Positions 23,019 through 34,178 are shown, numbered from the stretch's first letter. The stretch is 64,000 nucleotides of DNA from Delphinus delphis (GCF_949987515.2 NC_082684.1:47210006-47274005); one strand, 5' to 3'. The notes: generated by a model not told the origin, from the letters alone. Made by a program: numbers and translations.

Positions 23019-23943
23019 TTAGAGAAGTTCCTTTAGCATTTGTTGTAGAGTTGGTTTGGTGGTGCTGAATTCTCTTAGCTTTTGCTTGTCTGTAAAGCTT
23101 TTGATTTCTCTGTCGAATCTGAATGAGATCCTTGCTGGGTAGAGTAATCTTGGTTGTAGGTTCTTCCCTTTCATCACTTTAAGTATATCATGCCACTCTC
23201 TTCTGGCTTGTAGAGTTTCTGCTGAGAAATCAGCTGTTAACCTTTTGGGAGTTCCCTTGTATGTTATTTGTCGTTTTTCCCTTGCTGCTTTCAATAATTT
23301 TTCTTTGTCTTTAATTTTTGCCAATTTGATTACTATGTGTCTTGGCGTGTTTCTCCTTGAGTTTATCCTGTATGGGACTTGCTGCGCTTCCTGGATTTGG
23401 GTGGCTATTTCCTTTCCCATTTTAGGGAAATTTTCGACTATAATCTCTTCAAATGTTTTCTCTTGTCCTTTCTCTCTTCTCCTTCTGGGACCGCTATAAT
23501 GTGAATGTTGTTGCATTTAATGTTGTCCCAGAGGGCTCTTAGGCTGTCTTCATTTCTTTTCATTCTTTTTTCTTTATTCTGTTCTGTGACAGTGAATTTC
23601 ACCATTCTGTCTTCCAGGTCACTTATCTGTTCTTCTGCCTCAGTTATTTTGCTATTGATTCCTTCTATTGTATTTTTCATTTCAGTTATTGTATCGTTCA
23701 TTTCTGTTTGTTGTTTTTTAATTCTTCTAGGCGTTTGTTCTTTAATTCTTCTAGGCCTTTGTTAAACATTTCTTGCATCTTCTCGATCTTTGCCTCCATT
23801 CTTTTTCCGAGGTCCTGGATCATCTTCACTATCATTATTCTGAATTCTTTTTCTGGAAGATTGCCTATCTCCACTTCATTTAGTTGTTTTTCTGGGGTTT
23901 TATCTTGTTCCTTCATCTGATACATAGTCCTCTGCCTTTTCAT
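23019..23943 (-). pseudogene. L1-A ORF1 (RNA-binding protein), frameshifted
   Basis: L1 ORF1 product is the nucleic-acid chaperone that coats L1 RNA as a trimer. The likely start is at 23943, and the C-terminal frame ends with KELL and a stop at 23019. The N-terminal coiled-coil part reads in the frame 23943-23698 and 23701-23438 (ITEAEEQISDLEDR). The RRM and C-terminal domain read in the frame 23516-23019 (RRNTPRHIVIKLAKI). Two frame changes, near 23700 and 23450-23510, prevent one protein of about 308 residues. The assignment of domains is from family knowledge. Confidence 0.92.
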
Positions 23944-24444
23944 TTTGTCTATCTTTCTGTGAATGTGGTTCCACAGGCTGCAGGATTGTAATTCTTCTTG
24001 CTTCTGCTGTCTGCCCTCTGGTGGATGAGGCTTTCTGAGAGGCTTGTGCAAGCTTCCTGATGGGAGGGACTGGTGGTGGATAGAGTTGGGTGTTGCTCTG
24101 GTGGGCAGAGCTCAGTAAAACTTTAATCCGCTTCTCTGCTGATGGGTGGGGCTGAATTCCCTCCCTGTTGGTTGTTTGGTCTGAGGCCACCCAGCCCTGG
24201 AAGCTACAGGCTCTTTGGTGGGGCTAATGGTGGATTTCTGTGGTATAATTGTTCTCCAGTTTGTGAGTCACCCACCCAGAGGTTATGGGATTTGATTTTA
24301 TTGTGACTGCGCTCCTCCTACCGTCTCATTGCTGCTTCTCCTTTGTCTTTGAATGTGGGGTATTTTTTTTTGTGAGTTCCGGTGTCTTCCTGTCGATGGT
24401 TGTTCAGCAGTTAGTTGTGATTCCAGTGCTCTCACAAAAGGGAG
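23944..24444 (-). promoter_or_regulatory. L1-A 5'UTR (about 0.5 kb)
   Basis: Sequence between the ORF1 start and the element's 5' end. L1 5'UTRs hold the internal RNA polymerase II promoter. This one is only about a quarter the length of that of L1-B and lacks its CpG-rich block. Promoter activity is not shown by the sequence. Confidence 0.7.
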
Positions 24445-24455
24445 TCTGCTTGCTC

Positions 24456-25010
24456 TTATAATAGACCCCAGGCCCTTTTGGCCTATGAAGATGTGGATAT
24501 AGGGCTATAGCATTTTTGTTTTGGTCTGATCAGCACACATCAATCTCCAGTCTTCTGATAAGATGTCTTCCTGACCACCAACACACAGGGTGGGCTTATG
24601 ATCTGGTCTTCCAGGGGTGGTGTTGGGAATCCAAGCCTACTAGGTTAACCAGGGTCTTCTTTCTTTACAATTTTTGGAGCTAGAGTAGAAGCAGCCTTGA
24701 CTTGGGTATGGTGAAGGGATATGGATTTGGAGTTCTTGGCAAATTTATTTCCTCCTCCCCAACTCACAGACTCAAATCCAATACTCCTGGCAACACAGGA
24801 AATCCTCTCTATGATTACTTACTTATTTGAGTAGTATTTTGTTTACTGTCTCTCTTTCCTGCTCAAGTGTTAGTTCCATGAGGGCAAATGCCATGCCTGT
24901 TTCATTCAATGCAGTATCTTAGTTTCCTAGTGCAAGGCAAGTCATCATTCTTTGATGGATAGATGAATGAATAAATGAAAGAATGAATGAATATGAATGA
25001 ATGCCTAATC
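24456..25010 (+). mobile_element. L2 relic, segment 3 of 3 (3' end)
   Basis: Continuation of the split L2: 'ccaggcccttttggcctatg' follows directly on from 17338. The 3'UTR follows ('gttagttccatgagggcaaa') and the tail is 'gatagatgaatgaataaatg', with GAAT-type repeats at 24955-25003. Together with segments 1 and 2 it makes one L2 interrupted twice. Confidence 0.88.
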
Positions 25011-26349
25011 TTGGAGATATCCACTTCAGTAAAGGTCAGATTAAGGAAACAGATGTCAGTGGAACGTTTGTGGATCCATTTAACCAAATGTCACTGTGCT
25101 GACTCAGCAGAGGGCCCTGAAATGGAGGCATGTATGATAATGTGAGAGTGTAGCAACACACCTTGGTACAGTTAGGGATTTCTTTAGCTTTCTCTCATCG
25201 GGAGATGTTCGCCTGGCATTTGTAGACTCCTCTTCCCTAGTAAGGTAAACTTGCTGTCCTAAAGCACCTCAGAATGAAATAGTTACTGTGGGCTGCTTTA
25301 TTTTATAATCTGACATCAGAATGGAAGGGGAGAGTATGCTTTTTAAACTCCTTATAATGCAGTTCTATTGGAAGTAGCTGTTTAGACACATCCAAAGAAT
25401 AAGCTGCTGAGCAATGATAAGAGAGATGGCAGAGTTATAGAAACGTGTTATGGTGTTCTACGTAGAAATATTGTGCAATACGAATATCAGCTCATTCCTT
25501 AAGAATTTAACTAAAATGTACATAATCCTCTATGACATTTGCTTCATAATTTAATTCACTAAGGTTTTTGATGTTTGCATGTAGCCATTTGGTTCAGTGA
25601 TATTGAGGTAGAAATATTTTGATGTAGTCTAAAAAGTAACCCTAAACGTGTATCTATTTTAATTATGAATAATATATGAGTCAGATTTATCCCATCTTCG
25701 AACTCCACTTCATCTCTAGCCTATACTTTCTGGGATAGGGATTAGGGATGAGGTAAAATCAGGGATGGGTTAGTATCAAGGTTGGGAGAGGGATGGTGTG
25801 GAAATATGGTTCCAAATGGGTGACATACTACATGGAAAAAGCAGTCATAGTCTCACTACACCTGCCAGTTTCAGAAAGGGCCACACATCTTTCTAAGTCA
25901 GGAGGCTGCTCATTTCCTGAGAATTCACTTGCATCATCTGTATCGTAATATCTTGGATTTATTTCTGAAATGACAATTGTCATTATCATTTGCTTTTAAT
26001 CAGTAAATAGATGTGTTCATTTAATTTAGGAACTCCTCCTGTCTTTTCATCTGAAAAATCTATAGGATGATCACATTTAAGTTGACTTCTTGATTTTATA
26101 ATGCTATTTCAGTGGGTATTTACTATCCACTGGGCAGGGTGGAGCTGGGAATAGGAAGAGAATATTTTGTAGCACAATACGATTTCATATTCTCCAGTTT
26201 TCACAGAAAGCACCCAGTTAAATTTCTAATAGTTTTCTCAGTAGTCCATTATTTATAGGTTTCTTACTAATTATTAAGCTCTTTCAAAATGGAGGTTGGG
26301 GAACAGGTGATGAGCCTTAGAGTCTAACTTGATCAATTCCAGTAGACTT
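25011..26349. other. About 1.3 kb of unassigned sequence
   Basis: No recognised transposon or credible exon. AT-rich with no long open frame. Confidence 0.5.
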
Positions 26350-26364
26350 AAAAAATCTGTGCTG

Positions 26365-26548
26365 CAGGGAGATCAGCTCCGTGCTTTGTGACTGCCTGGA
26401 GGGTGGGATAGGGAGGGTGGGAGGGAGGGAGACGCAAGAGGGAAGAGATATGGGAACATATGTATATGTATAACTGATTCACTTTGTTATAAAGCAGAAA
26501 CTAACACACCATTGTAAAGCAATTATACCCCAATAAAGATGTTTAAAA
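26365..26548 (+). mobile_element. Very short L1 3' end with TSD
   Basis: Sense L1 3'UTR, 5'-truncated to about 170 bp plus A tail. It contains the G-rich tract at 26401-26429, 'ataactgattcactttgtta' and the terminus 'caattataccccaataaaga'. The flanks 'aaaaaatctgtgctg' (26350-26364 and 26549-26563) are identical. Confidence 0.96.
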
Positions 26549-26564
26549 AAAAAATCTGTGCTGG

Positions 26565-27895
26565 TTTTCTGACTTCAAAATTAAAGCTAATTCATACAGA
26601 ATAACATATTCTATATTTAAATAATACAGAAATAAAATTTTAAAAGAGGAGAATTCTCCATGATCAAGTTTGAGGTTAGGGATGGAGTATAAGCCAGGGT
26701 CAAGGCAGATTCATTGCAAAATGTTGAAGCATAAACTTCAAGCCCTGGGAGGGCATTAGTAATATGTAGATATAGTCATTTGCTTTTATAAAATTTGTAA
26801 AAGTAAAATATTTTAACCTCAGTTAATGAAGGTTGCTTTCTCTTCACTCCTACCTCCTCTGTTTTTTCTCATGTTAAAAATGGGGTTGTCACAGGCCTTT
26901 TGGAGAACAGGCTACAGAAGAGTTGAGTTGGGGATCCATTTATGTTTAGGTCAGAGAGGTATATTTACATTGTTTGCAGTTATAGCAATGTAGAGCTATT
27001 CAGCTAGCTGATTTGGTGTAGAAATTACTTCCAGGCCCACTCTTACCATCCACTGCTTTGAGTCACCAACATTATGACACAAAAGTGTAAGGCCAGAGCT
27101 TGCATGGTAACAGGAGAATGAGCTATAGCTCCTATCGCTGAAAGGACGTGGGTGGTGGAGGAGAAACATGGTTTGAGATATATGGAGCCAGAATCCAGTC
27201 TGTAGAAAATTCTTCCATCATCAGGCATGCAAAATTGAATGTGAATCATTCAGTCTCCATCAATGCCTCGTCAAAACAGAAGTTCTTTGCTGCCAGCAAT
27301 ATACTTGATAATGTATTTGGTACATTTAGAAATATTTTGGAAATCTCTCAAAAGGAAATTTTTATCAGAATTACTGTATTTTTGTAGGACACACATATGT
27401 AGCGGTACAACAAACTTTGCAGTACTGTATATCTTTGTGAAGTTACATGTTTTCTGTATCCCAATTACATGGGTATATTGGGAAAATATTTACATTTCTA
27501 ACTTACTTAAAATGAAATATTGATATCAACAACAATTACATTGTTGTATCATTATAACAAGATTCATTCATGAGTTATTAACTTCTGTTCATTCAAAGAG
27601 CATTTAAGATAGTTTACTACACAAAAAAACCTTGAGATGCCCTGAAAGCCTACAGCTCATATATGAAAGAAACTTGGTAGAAGTTTTCCAACACTTGACA
27701 ACAATCCTAAGAATGTATGTGTATTTCCAGGAACAAATTGTGATGCTAAACTCTCAGTAAATATCAGCAACTTTTCTAAACTATCAAAAACAAAGTTAGA
27801 TCAGTGGTGCTGGAAGAAAGAGTTATTTTTCTCTTCTCTCTAAGGACTGATATTAGTCATTGGCATATGAAGGGATGATCAAGAAGTATATGGTC
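26565..27895. other. About 1.3 kb of unassigned sequence
   Basis: No recognised repeat. The frames at 27148-27387 and 27263-27523 have no recognisable features. Confidence 0.5.
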
Positions 27896-27908
27896 AAAAA
27901 ACATAGGA

Positions 27909-27937
27909 TATACCCCAATAAAGATGTTTAAAAAAAA
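27909..27937 (+). mobile_element. Minimal L1 insertion: about 21 bp of 3' end plus A tail
   Basis: The insert is 'tataccccaataaagatgtt' plus one T, then A residues: exactly the last bases of the local L1 family (compare 26526-26544). It is flanked by identical 13-bp duplications 'aaaaaacatagga' (27896-27908 and 27938-27950). It is an extreme 5' truncation product of target-primed reverse transcription. Confidence 0.93.
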
Positions 27938-27950
27938 AAAAAACATAGGA

Positions 27951-29094
27951 AAGAGTTCTGTAGAGGTCTGCTGGGTAGTTAATAAAAACTTGTTATTTTT
28001 CTCTTTTTTTGATATTTGTGCTTTTGCAGCTTTTTCAAATTTATAGTTTGCTGTATGTTTTTAACACATTCTAAATAAATACTTATTTTCATAATAAATT
28101 TATTCTTTGTCCTTCAAATATAAGACCTAGGCCCCATAATACCAGAATCCAACACTGGTAGGGAATATCACTTCTTGTTTTTGAAAAGACGGTGACTTTA
28201 CTTGTCAACAAGGTGGTTTGACCTCAGATGGCTGCATCAAAGTGTTGGGTCCAAATGCCCCGCTGGGAATCAAGCCCATCCCAGGGTGGGGCTGAAGCAC
28301 TGCTGGCTCCTGCCTCACATGCACAAACTATGCCTTTGACGTTATATCCAAGTGAGGTTATACCTGTAGTTACCAGGACTTGCCAAACTGAAAGTAGAAG
28401 TTTTTTCATCACATACCTTTCTGCTTGTGACCTACTGTCAGACCACATGCCCTGGGGTGCACTTTGATATTAAAAAAATAATTATCTTATGCCTAGTATA
28501 AATATAGTGCTTTGGATTTTTTTTTCCTCTTAAAGACATTGATTTGTGAAATGTAAAACATTTAAAATAGGCCACGTTTTCTGTAACTTTGCCTTGACCT
28601 TGGGAAGGTTCTGCCTCTGGTCCTGGCTTTTGGGCTATGAAAGCTGTGCTGGACTTCTTTTTTCCCTTGGTGTCTGGCACATAGTAAGCCTTCAAATATT
28701 TTTTGTTTCCCTCCTTTATTGTTTTTCTTGGGGTACTGTTTTTTTTTTTTTTTTTGTCAGGTATGAGGAAATTTTTGAGAAAAGAAAACATACCTAACAC
28801 ATTCCAATTGTATTACCAAATGACAGCCTTTATTAAACTGTCTAGGGTGACAGAGTGCAGGTCTATGACAGCATAGCACCTAGGAACTGTCTTTACAACT
28901 GGCGTAATTTTTCATTGTTTCGCACAGAACTGCAAGTAAACTAATCAACTACGACAAACCACAATGAAGCATATTTATCTAGATGAAGACCTATGCTTAA
29001 CTGAAAGACGATGTACTTGAACTCTAGTCCTTATCCAGTCCTTACAGAATAATAGCAATTAATAATAATAACACACAGTTGTAAACTCTTTTTT
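27951..29094. other. Unassigned sequence with a possible MIR/L2 tail
   Basis: Mostly unrecognised. The phrase 'ggtgtctggcacatagtaag' at 28670-28689 is typical of a MIR or L2 3' end, but the rest of that element is not legible. A T-rich run at 28739-28756 follows. No credible exon. Confidence 0.4.
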
Positions 29095-29265
29095 GGCATA
29101 TAGGGCCCTTCTACATTCATCACCTCATGAAATCCTTTTAAGAACTTTGGAAGGTAGGTATGAACTTTACCCAAATTTTTGAAAACAGTGCGGCGTGGGA
29201 GATGAAGTGACTGTCCCAGTATATCTTGGCCAATGAGCGGAGATACAGGACTGTATTACTACTGT
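29095..29265 (-). mobile_element. MIR fragment (antisense)
   Basis: Cues are 'ctacattcatcacctcatga', 'actttggaaggtaggtatga', 'gatgaagtgactgtcccagt'. Diverged antisense MIR. Confidence 0.7.
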
Positions 29266-29599
29266 GGCTCTTGAATTTCTTATGGCATTTAGATGAATGG
29301 TATTCAAGGATAGTGACCTGCCTTGTTGACAGCCTCCTCCTCTCTCCTTAAACTCCACTAAGATGGAAACCATTGTGGGAAAAACTTGGATGTTTTACAA
29401 AATGTTATCACATCAGGAAGTCTCTGGTGGCTTCTGGGAATAAAAATAGAAGGAAATGACAGAAAAGCCAGAAAGGAGGTGAAAGCACTGAAGCAAGAAA
29501 GAGCTTGGCATTTGGAAGAAAATAAAAGAAAGTAGGAGGGTGGTGAGCCACTGGGAACTAGGTAGGAATGAGTTACCCATGGCTTCCCAAGAGACTGTA

Positions 29600-29785
29600 T
29601 CTGTTTACTAAACACTTACATAGCATTTCATATGTGCCAGACACTATTTTAATCCTCACGTCAGTTCTGTGAGGTAGAGCTTTTTATTAATCCCATTTTT
29701 CAGACGGCAAAGCCAAGGCACATGGAGGTGAGGCAGCTTGCTGATTGAACTCAGGCAGTCTGGCTCCTGAGTCTGCTACCCTATG
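29600..29785 (-). mobile_element. MIR SINE (antisense)
   Basis: Reads 'atttcatatgtgccagacac', 'ttaatcctcacgtcagttct', 'aatcccatttttcagacggc' and 'actcaggcagtctggctcct', a good antisense MIR. Confidence 0.9.
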
Positions 29786-30549
29786 GAAGGGTGATGGCGT
29801 CAGTTTATTATGGAGCATCCGAGTGGGATGTCTCGGATCAGTTGGATGTAAAGCCTGAAGCACAGGCTTCAGGTTGGGATTGAAGATGCAGATGTACCTG
29901 TTGTGTCGGCTGCAACTGATGATTTTTCATCACTTTTTTGGGTCTGTTTTACACCAGCAGATTTAAGGATGATGTTGTTTTTGTTTATGCTCTCAATTAA
30001 GATAAACTTCTCTGTGTGTTGCAGTAGTTGGCTTTAAAGCCCCCTGGTTTTACATGGATTTGCTTGTGACCAGATGTCCTGAAATCACAATACCCTTTCA
30101 CTTATTTGTTCTATTAATTTTTTTTAAATTAAAATACTACTACTGTTTAGATAGTACTAAATACTTTAGTAATAAGAGTAAAATAGTATTAAAATACTAC
30201 AGTGACTAATTACCATTAAAAAAGCATATATAAAATAAAGCAAAATACACATATTATTTAAAAATGATACAATATAACAACCTAACATCTGTATATAATA
30301 TCAAAATTTCTTTATCTAATCCTGGTTTTATTCATTTTTGAAGCAAATCCTCCTCTCGTCTTGGATTTTAATAATTGTATAAAAAGGGTTTACAGGTATA
30401 TTCCTAATGTCAGTGTACCAAAACTTCATTACTAAACTCGTTTTAAAATTCTTGCCTTAACTCACTGGCAAAAGAAATACCAAACTTTATTACGAATTAA
30501 AAGGAAAACATTAGTTTGCTCTCGCTAAGGCTCCTTTTGGTTTAGCGTT
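29786..30549. other. Unassigned AT-rich sequence
   Basis: Includes a strongly AT-rich block at 30110-30320 with repeated 'aatactac' words. No recognised family. Confidence 0.4.
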
Positions 30550-30720
30550 GTACTAGAGCAGCATGAATGGTAATGAGCAAGAGGTAGTGTCAGCTCTGGA
30601 AGGGTTTACAGTGCAGGGAAGCACTGGCCATGTAAACAACTCACCATAAGACAGTATGTACAGGGCTCTAAGGGGCACAGACAAAATACACTGGAAGCAA
30701 TGACCAGAGGAAATGACCAG
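30550..30720 (-). mobile_element. Possible L2 3'-end relic (antisense)
   Basis: The stretch around 'gtttacagtgcagggaagca' and 'cagggctctaaggggcacag' resembles the antisense L2 3'UTR. Weak. Confidence 0.35.
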
Positions 30721-30874
30721 AGAAGAAAACACATGTGGTCTATCCCTATATTAACCAGTGGAAAACTCCATACTGATGCCCAATTCTTCATTTGCATAAA
30801 ATAACACTGCAGTAGTTAATACAGTCACTTAGAATGATTACACATGAACTCTGCTGTGTCTTAAATTCACTCCT

Positions 30875-31214
30875 GGGACTTCCCTGGTGGCGCAGTGGTT
30901 AAGAATCTGCCTGCCAATGCAGGGGACACGAGTTCGAGCCCTGGTCCAGGAACATCCCACATGCTGCAGAGCAACTGAGCCCATGCACCACAACTACTGA
31001 GCCTGCACTCTAGAGCCCGTGCACCACAACTACTGAGCCCGTGTACTACAATACTGAAGCCTGCGTGCCTAGAGCCTGTGCTCCACGACAAGAGAAGCCA
31101 CTGCAATGAGAAGCCATCACACCGTAATGAAGAGTAGCCCCCGCTCACCGCAACTAGAGAAAGCCCACGTGCAGCCATAACTAACTAAATAATAAATAAA
31201 TAAATAAATAAAAG
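30875..31214 (+). mobile_element. Long-form CHR-type SINE with internal duplication
   Basis: The tRNA-like head 'gacttccctggtggcgcagt' and B-box region 'gagttcgagccctgg' are followed by an extended body and an (AAAT)n tail at about 31185-31211. The 19-mer 'gcaccacaactactgagcc' occurs at 30985-31003 and 31021-31039, a 36-bp internal tandem duplication. Flanks share 'tcactcct' (30867-30874 and 31215-31222), extendable to 12 bp with one mismatch. This differs from the compact copies at 7.0, 10.4, 18.6, 43.7 and 51.4 kb. Confidence 0.92.
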
Positions 31215-31222
31215 TCACTCCT

Positions 31223-32389
31223 AAGTTTATAAAGCAAATATACCTGGAGTTTAAGGATTTGAATGAGGTATGACGAAATTTCACCACTGTGCTAATGTGT
31301 TTTTCCATTTGCCATCCTAGTTATCTGAGCTCTTTATTTATATTGCCTCTTTCATTTCAACATTTTTTCCTTTGTCTCTTCTGTTGTAGTTAAGTCCTTG
31401 TCCTTGAGATCTAAATAAGTCATTTCATGTCATCCATCTACAATTAGGCCTTGAGTCAGACTCCTGTTTGGAAAGCAATAACCAAATAAATGGCTCACTA
31501 TTCTCACTCTTCCCATATTCAATCTGTTTTTATTTGATTGTGTGACACATGCAGAAATGCATGGAATTATATAAACTCTTAATTGCTTCCCACGAAGAAA
31601 ATTAAAAGCAGGTACTACTGTATCAGGTAGAATTATAAAATCCACTTATGGGGACAGAGACTATTTCTTTGCCTGAGATTATTTAGGGGGTTAGTATTTT
31701 TGTGTTAAAATGGAATTATATGCTTAAATTGTTTATGCTTTGTCAGCATGGAGTCTTGATTATGAATGCATTCAAGCATTATGAATTTTGTGCTGGCTAT
31801 GTTCCCAACTTTCCTAACACATGTGAAAATGGGATGTTTGCTGGTAATAATAATTTCAGATATTTTCTAAGTTTGTCCACCAAACAACAGGCTGAATTAA
31901 CTTGCTAACTTGAATATTGAGGCAAAAATCCTAGATTTTTAATGCCTCTTCCTGTTTAAAATTATCCCCAATATGTCCTACATTGAAATGCTTTGTCCTT
32001 TTCCATTCCCATTCTAGTCTCCTTGTCTCTTTGAAAAATGTAGCCCCTCCCTCTACCACAACTTAGTTTAGAGAATAAGCCTCTGTTCTCATGTTTAGAT
32101 TTTTTTCACTATTTTTTCAGAGAGCGGGGATGCATGTTCCAGTTCGATTTTCTCCTGTATTGTTCCTAGCTTCACTTAGTTGTTGTTGTTGCTGTTTAAG
32201 CTCTTTCCCTAAGATCATTAGTCCTGCCCATGGGTTAAGGACCAGTCGTCCTTCCCTCATCCCAATTCTCTTACTATCCAGGTGCTATGCTCACAAAATC
32301 AGTTCACGCTTAAGTGTAAGCTGGAGATAAGATCGATGACCTTTGAGTTATGTGTAGCTCTCAGTTAATTAGGACTTTTTTCTGAAGTA
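31223..32389. other. About 1.2 kb of unassigned sequence
   Basis: No recognised transposon or credible exon. Confidence 0.5.
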
Positions 32390-32790
32390 ATGAAAATCCT
32401 AATTTAAACAGGCTTAGGCAAAAAAACCCAAAAAGGAATCATTGGCTCACATACCTAAAAAGAGTAGAGGTGGAAATTTTGGCATGGCAGGATCCGGAGT
32501 TGCAAGTAACGCAGTCAACTTCCTCCATGAGGTGTGCCCTGGAAAATTTAGCTAATACCTTGCAAATCTGATCCCAGTAGTAGACCTTTTCTTTTCTGAT
32601 ATTCCAATGCAAACTCTCAGATCAGGTCTTGATTGGACCAATTCAGAACACTTGCCTTCCCTGAGCCAATGATTGTCACCGGAGAGACATGAAATATGCT
32701 AACTGGGCAAGCCTGGGTTGTGTGTCCATTCTTGGAACCTGTCAATGGGTGTCAACCCTATCAGAAACACAAGGATTTAGGTGGGGAGAA
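32390..32790. other. Probable ancient interspersed repeat, unnamed
   Basis: Phrases 'aggaatcattggctcacata', 'ggcatggcaggatccggagt', 'gtcttgattggaccaattca' and 'gagccaatgattgtcaccgg' have the texture of an old mammalian repeat I have met before but cannot name. No coding potential. Confidence 0.4.
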
Positions 32791-33324
32791 GTGGTACCCA
32801 AATGCTCGTACAGAAGAGGGAATGGATGCTGGCCGCACAAACACACAGGTATCCATTAGGAACTCCTTCCTGGGCAGAATGTGATCCTTTCAGAGCTCTG
32901 GTTTCTGTAGTTGGATTTTGAACCCGACCCAACTCTGTCAAGAGTACTGTAGAATATGGTGTTTTCATTTAACACTATTAACAAATCATAACTGTAGAGT
33001 AACAGAACCAATGATTTAGATTTGCTTGTTTGTACAGATTTTTCAGGAAATGAATATCTGCTATTTCTTTACCTCTGTGGTTACTAATAATAGTTTGGGG
33101 CAATAGGAAAAGTTTTTAGCAGAATAGGTGATAGGACTCCATTGCTGATGCCATATTCCTGAGCCCTGATATCCATGTGCACCCTTTGGTCTCAGAATTT
33201 TGCTTCACTCCAGGGCACGCCTGATACTGTCCTGGCTCATCTCTGTCTATGGAGGGCATGCTGGGCACCTCACAGGTTGGATTCTGCCAGTGTGACTATC
33301 ACAAAATTTGTCACCTGATGTATG
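32791..33324. other. Unassigned sequence
   Basis: Nothing recognised. Confidence 0.4.
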
Positions 33325-33490
33325 TCACATGACTTACTAGCTGTGTGGCTTTGTCTGGGACCTGTAACCTTGCTGACATTCATTTAAGGTCCTACTAAAT
33401 TCCTACTTCATAGCATGATCATAAGGGTCTTTTGAGTTAATGTAAAAGTGGAGTGGCCTGGCACATAGACAGTTGTCAGTAAGTGGAGGT
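33325..33490 (+). mobile_element. MIR fragment
   Basis: Reads 'gacttactagctgtgtggct', then 'tcataagggtcttttgagtt' and 'ggcctggcacatagacagtt', sense MIR 3' two-thirds. Confidence 0.85.
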
Positions 33491-33611
33491 TATTGGAGGT
33501 TATCCCTGGAAACACATCCTCAGGGCCCCAGCTTCCTGCTTGGACCTCTGACTCTGCTCTTTTAGAATTTCCCTCTTTCATTTCTTCATTGCTTCTCCTT
33601 CACCTGTTCAC

Positions 33612-33662
33612 ATCTGGTGAATTTCTTTTCTTTTCTTTTCTTTTCTCTTCTCTTCTTTTCTT
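33612..33662. repeat. (TTTTC)n simple repeat
   Basis: Pentanucleotide 'tttcttttcttttctttt' run decaying into 'ctcttctcttcttttc'. Confidence 0.92.
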
Positions 33663-33769
33663 GTGGAAAGAACACTTATCATGAGATTTAACTCTCTTAA
33701 CAAAATTTTAGCTATATACTATATTATCATTGGCTATAGGTGAATTCTTCACAAGTTTATTATAACTTC

Positions 33770-33997
33770 TATTGCATTTATTGAGTGTTCACTATATGCC
33801 TGAGCATCGTAGATTGTTAATTATTTGAGCCTCACAACAGGACTATAGGTAGTTATTTATTGTTTTCATTTGACAGATAGGGAAACTGAGACTTAAAGAG
33901 GTTGTGCAGAAGAAGGGGACAACGTCACAAAGCTGTGGAGACAGTCCTGGAACACAGGTCACAATCAGTCTGACACCCTTGTTCTCACCCAATGAGT
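33770..33997 (-). mobile_element. MIR SINE (antisense)
   Basis: Cues are 'ttgagtgttcactatatgcc', 'gagcctcacaacaggactat', 'gatagggaaactgagactta' and 'gaacacaggtcacaatcagt'. Near-complete antisense MIR. Confidence 0.88.
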
Positions 33998-34178
33998 GGT
34001 TCAGAAATTTCCTCATGCGTGAGACTCCCCTGCAGCATATTCAAAGTGCCCATTTCTGAAGCTTACCCTCAAAGGTTCTGAAGTGATGGCTCTGGAGTAG
34101 GTCAGAGAAGTATGCATTTATAACAAGATCTCCAGGTAATTCTCCCACAAGTGGTCCACAAACCACAAGTTTACAGGT
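33998..34178 (-). mobile_element. Probable MER5-type hAT element (antisense)
   Basis: The sequence 'gcatttataacaagatctcc' with 'caggtaattctcccacaagt' and 'ggtccacaaaccacaag' matches the MER5A layout. The termini have decayed. It abuts the MIR. Confidence 0.6.

Larger units (their letters stand above)
17339..24444 (-). mobile_element. L1-A: full-length-type LINE-1 with TSD, inserted in an L2
   Basis: Minus-strand L1 running from its 3' end (T-rich left end, 17339) through ORF2, ORF1 and about 0.5 kb of 5'UTR to 24444. The 11-bp duplication 'tctgcttgctc' (17328-17338 and 24445-24455) flanks it exactly, and the host L2 reads continuously across once the element is discounted. A 1.6-kb foreign insert at 18158-19759 interrupts ORF2. 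The 3'UTR differs from that of L1-B and L1-C ('cacagcaggttcttattaga' at 17366), so it belongs to another L1 subfamily. Confidence 0.95.

Noticed and set aside
28228..28467. 79-codon frame in unassigned sequence, plus strand
   Set aside because: Opposite-strand frame of similar length overlaps it, no domain or exon boundaries are evident, and there is no sign of a retrocopied gene.
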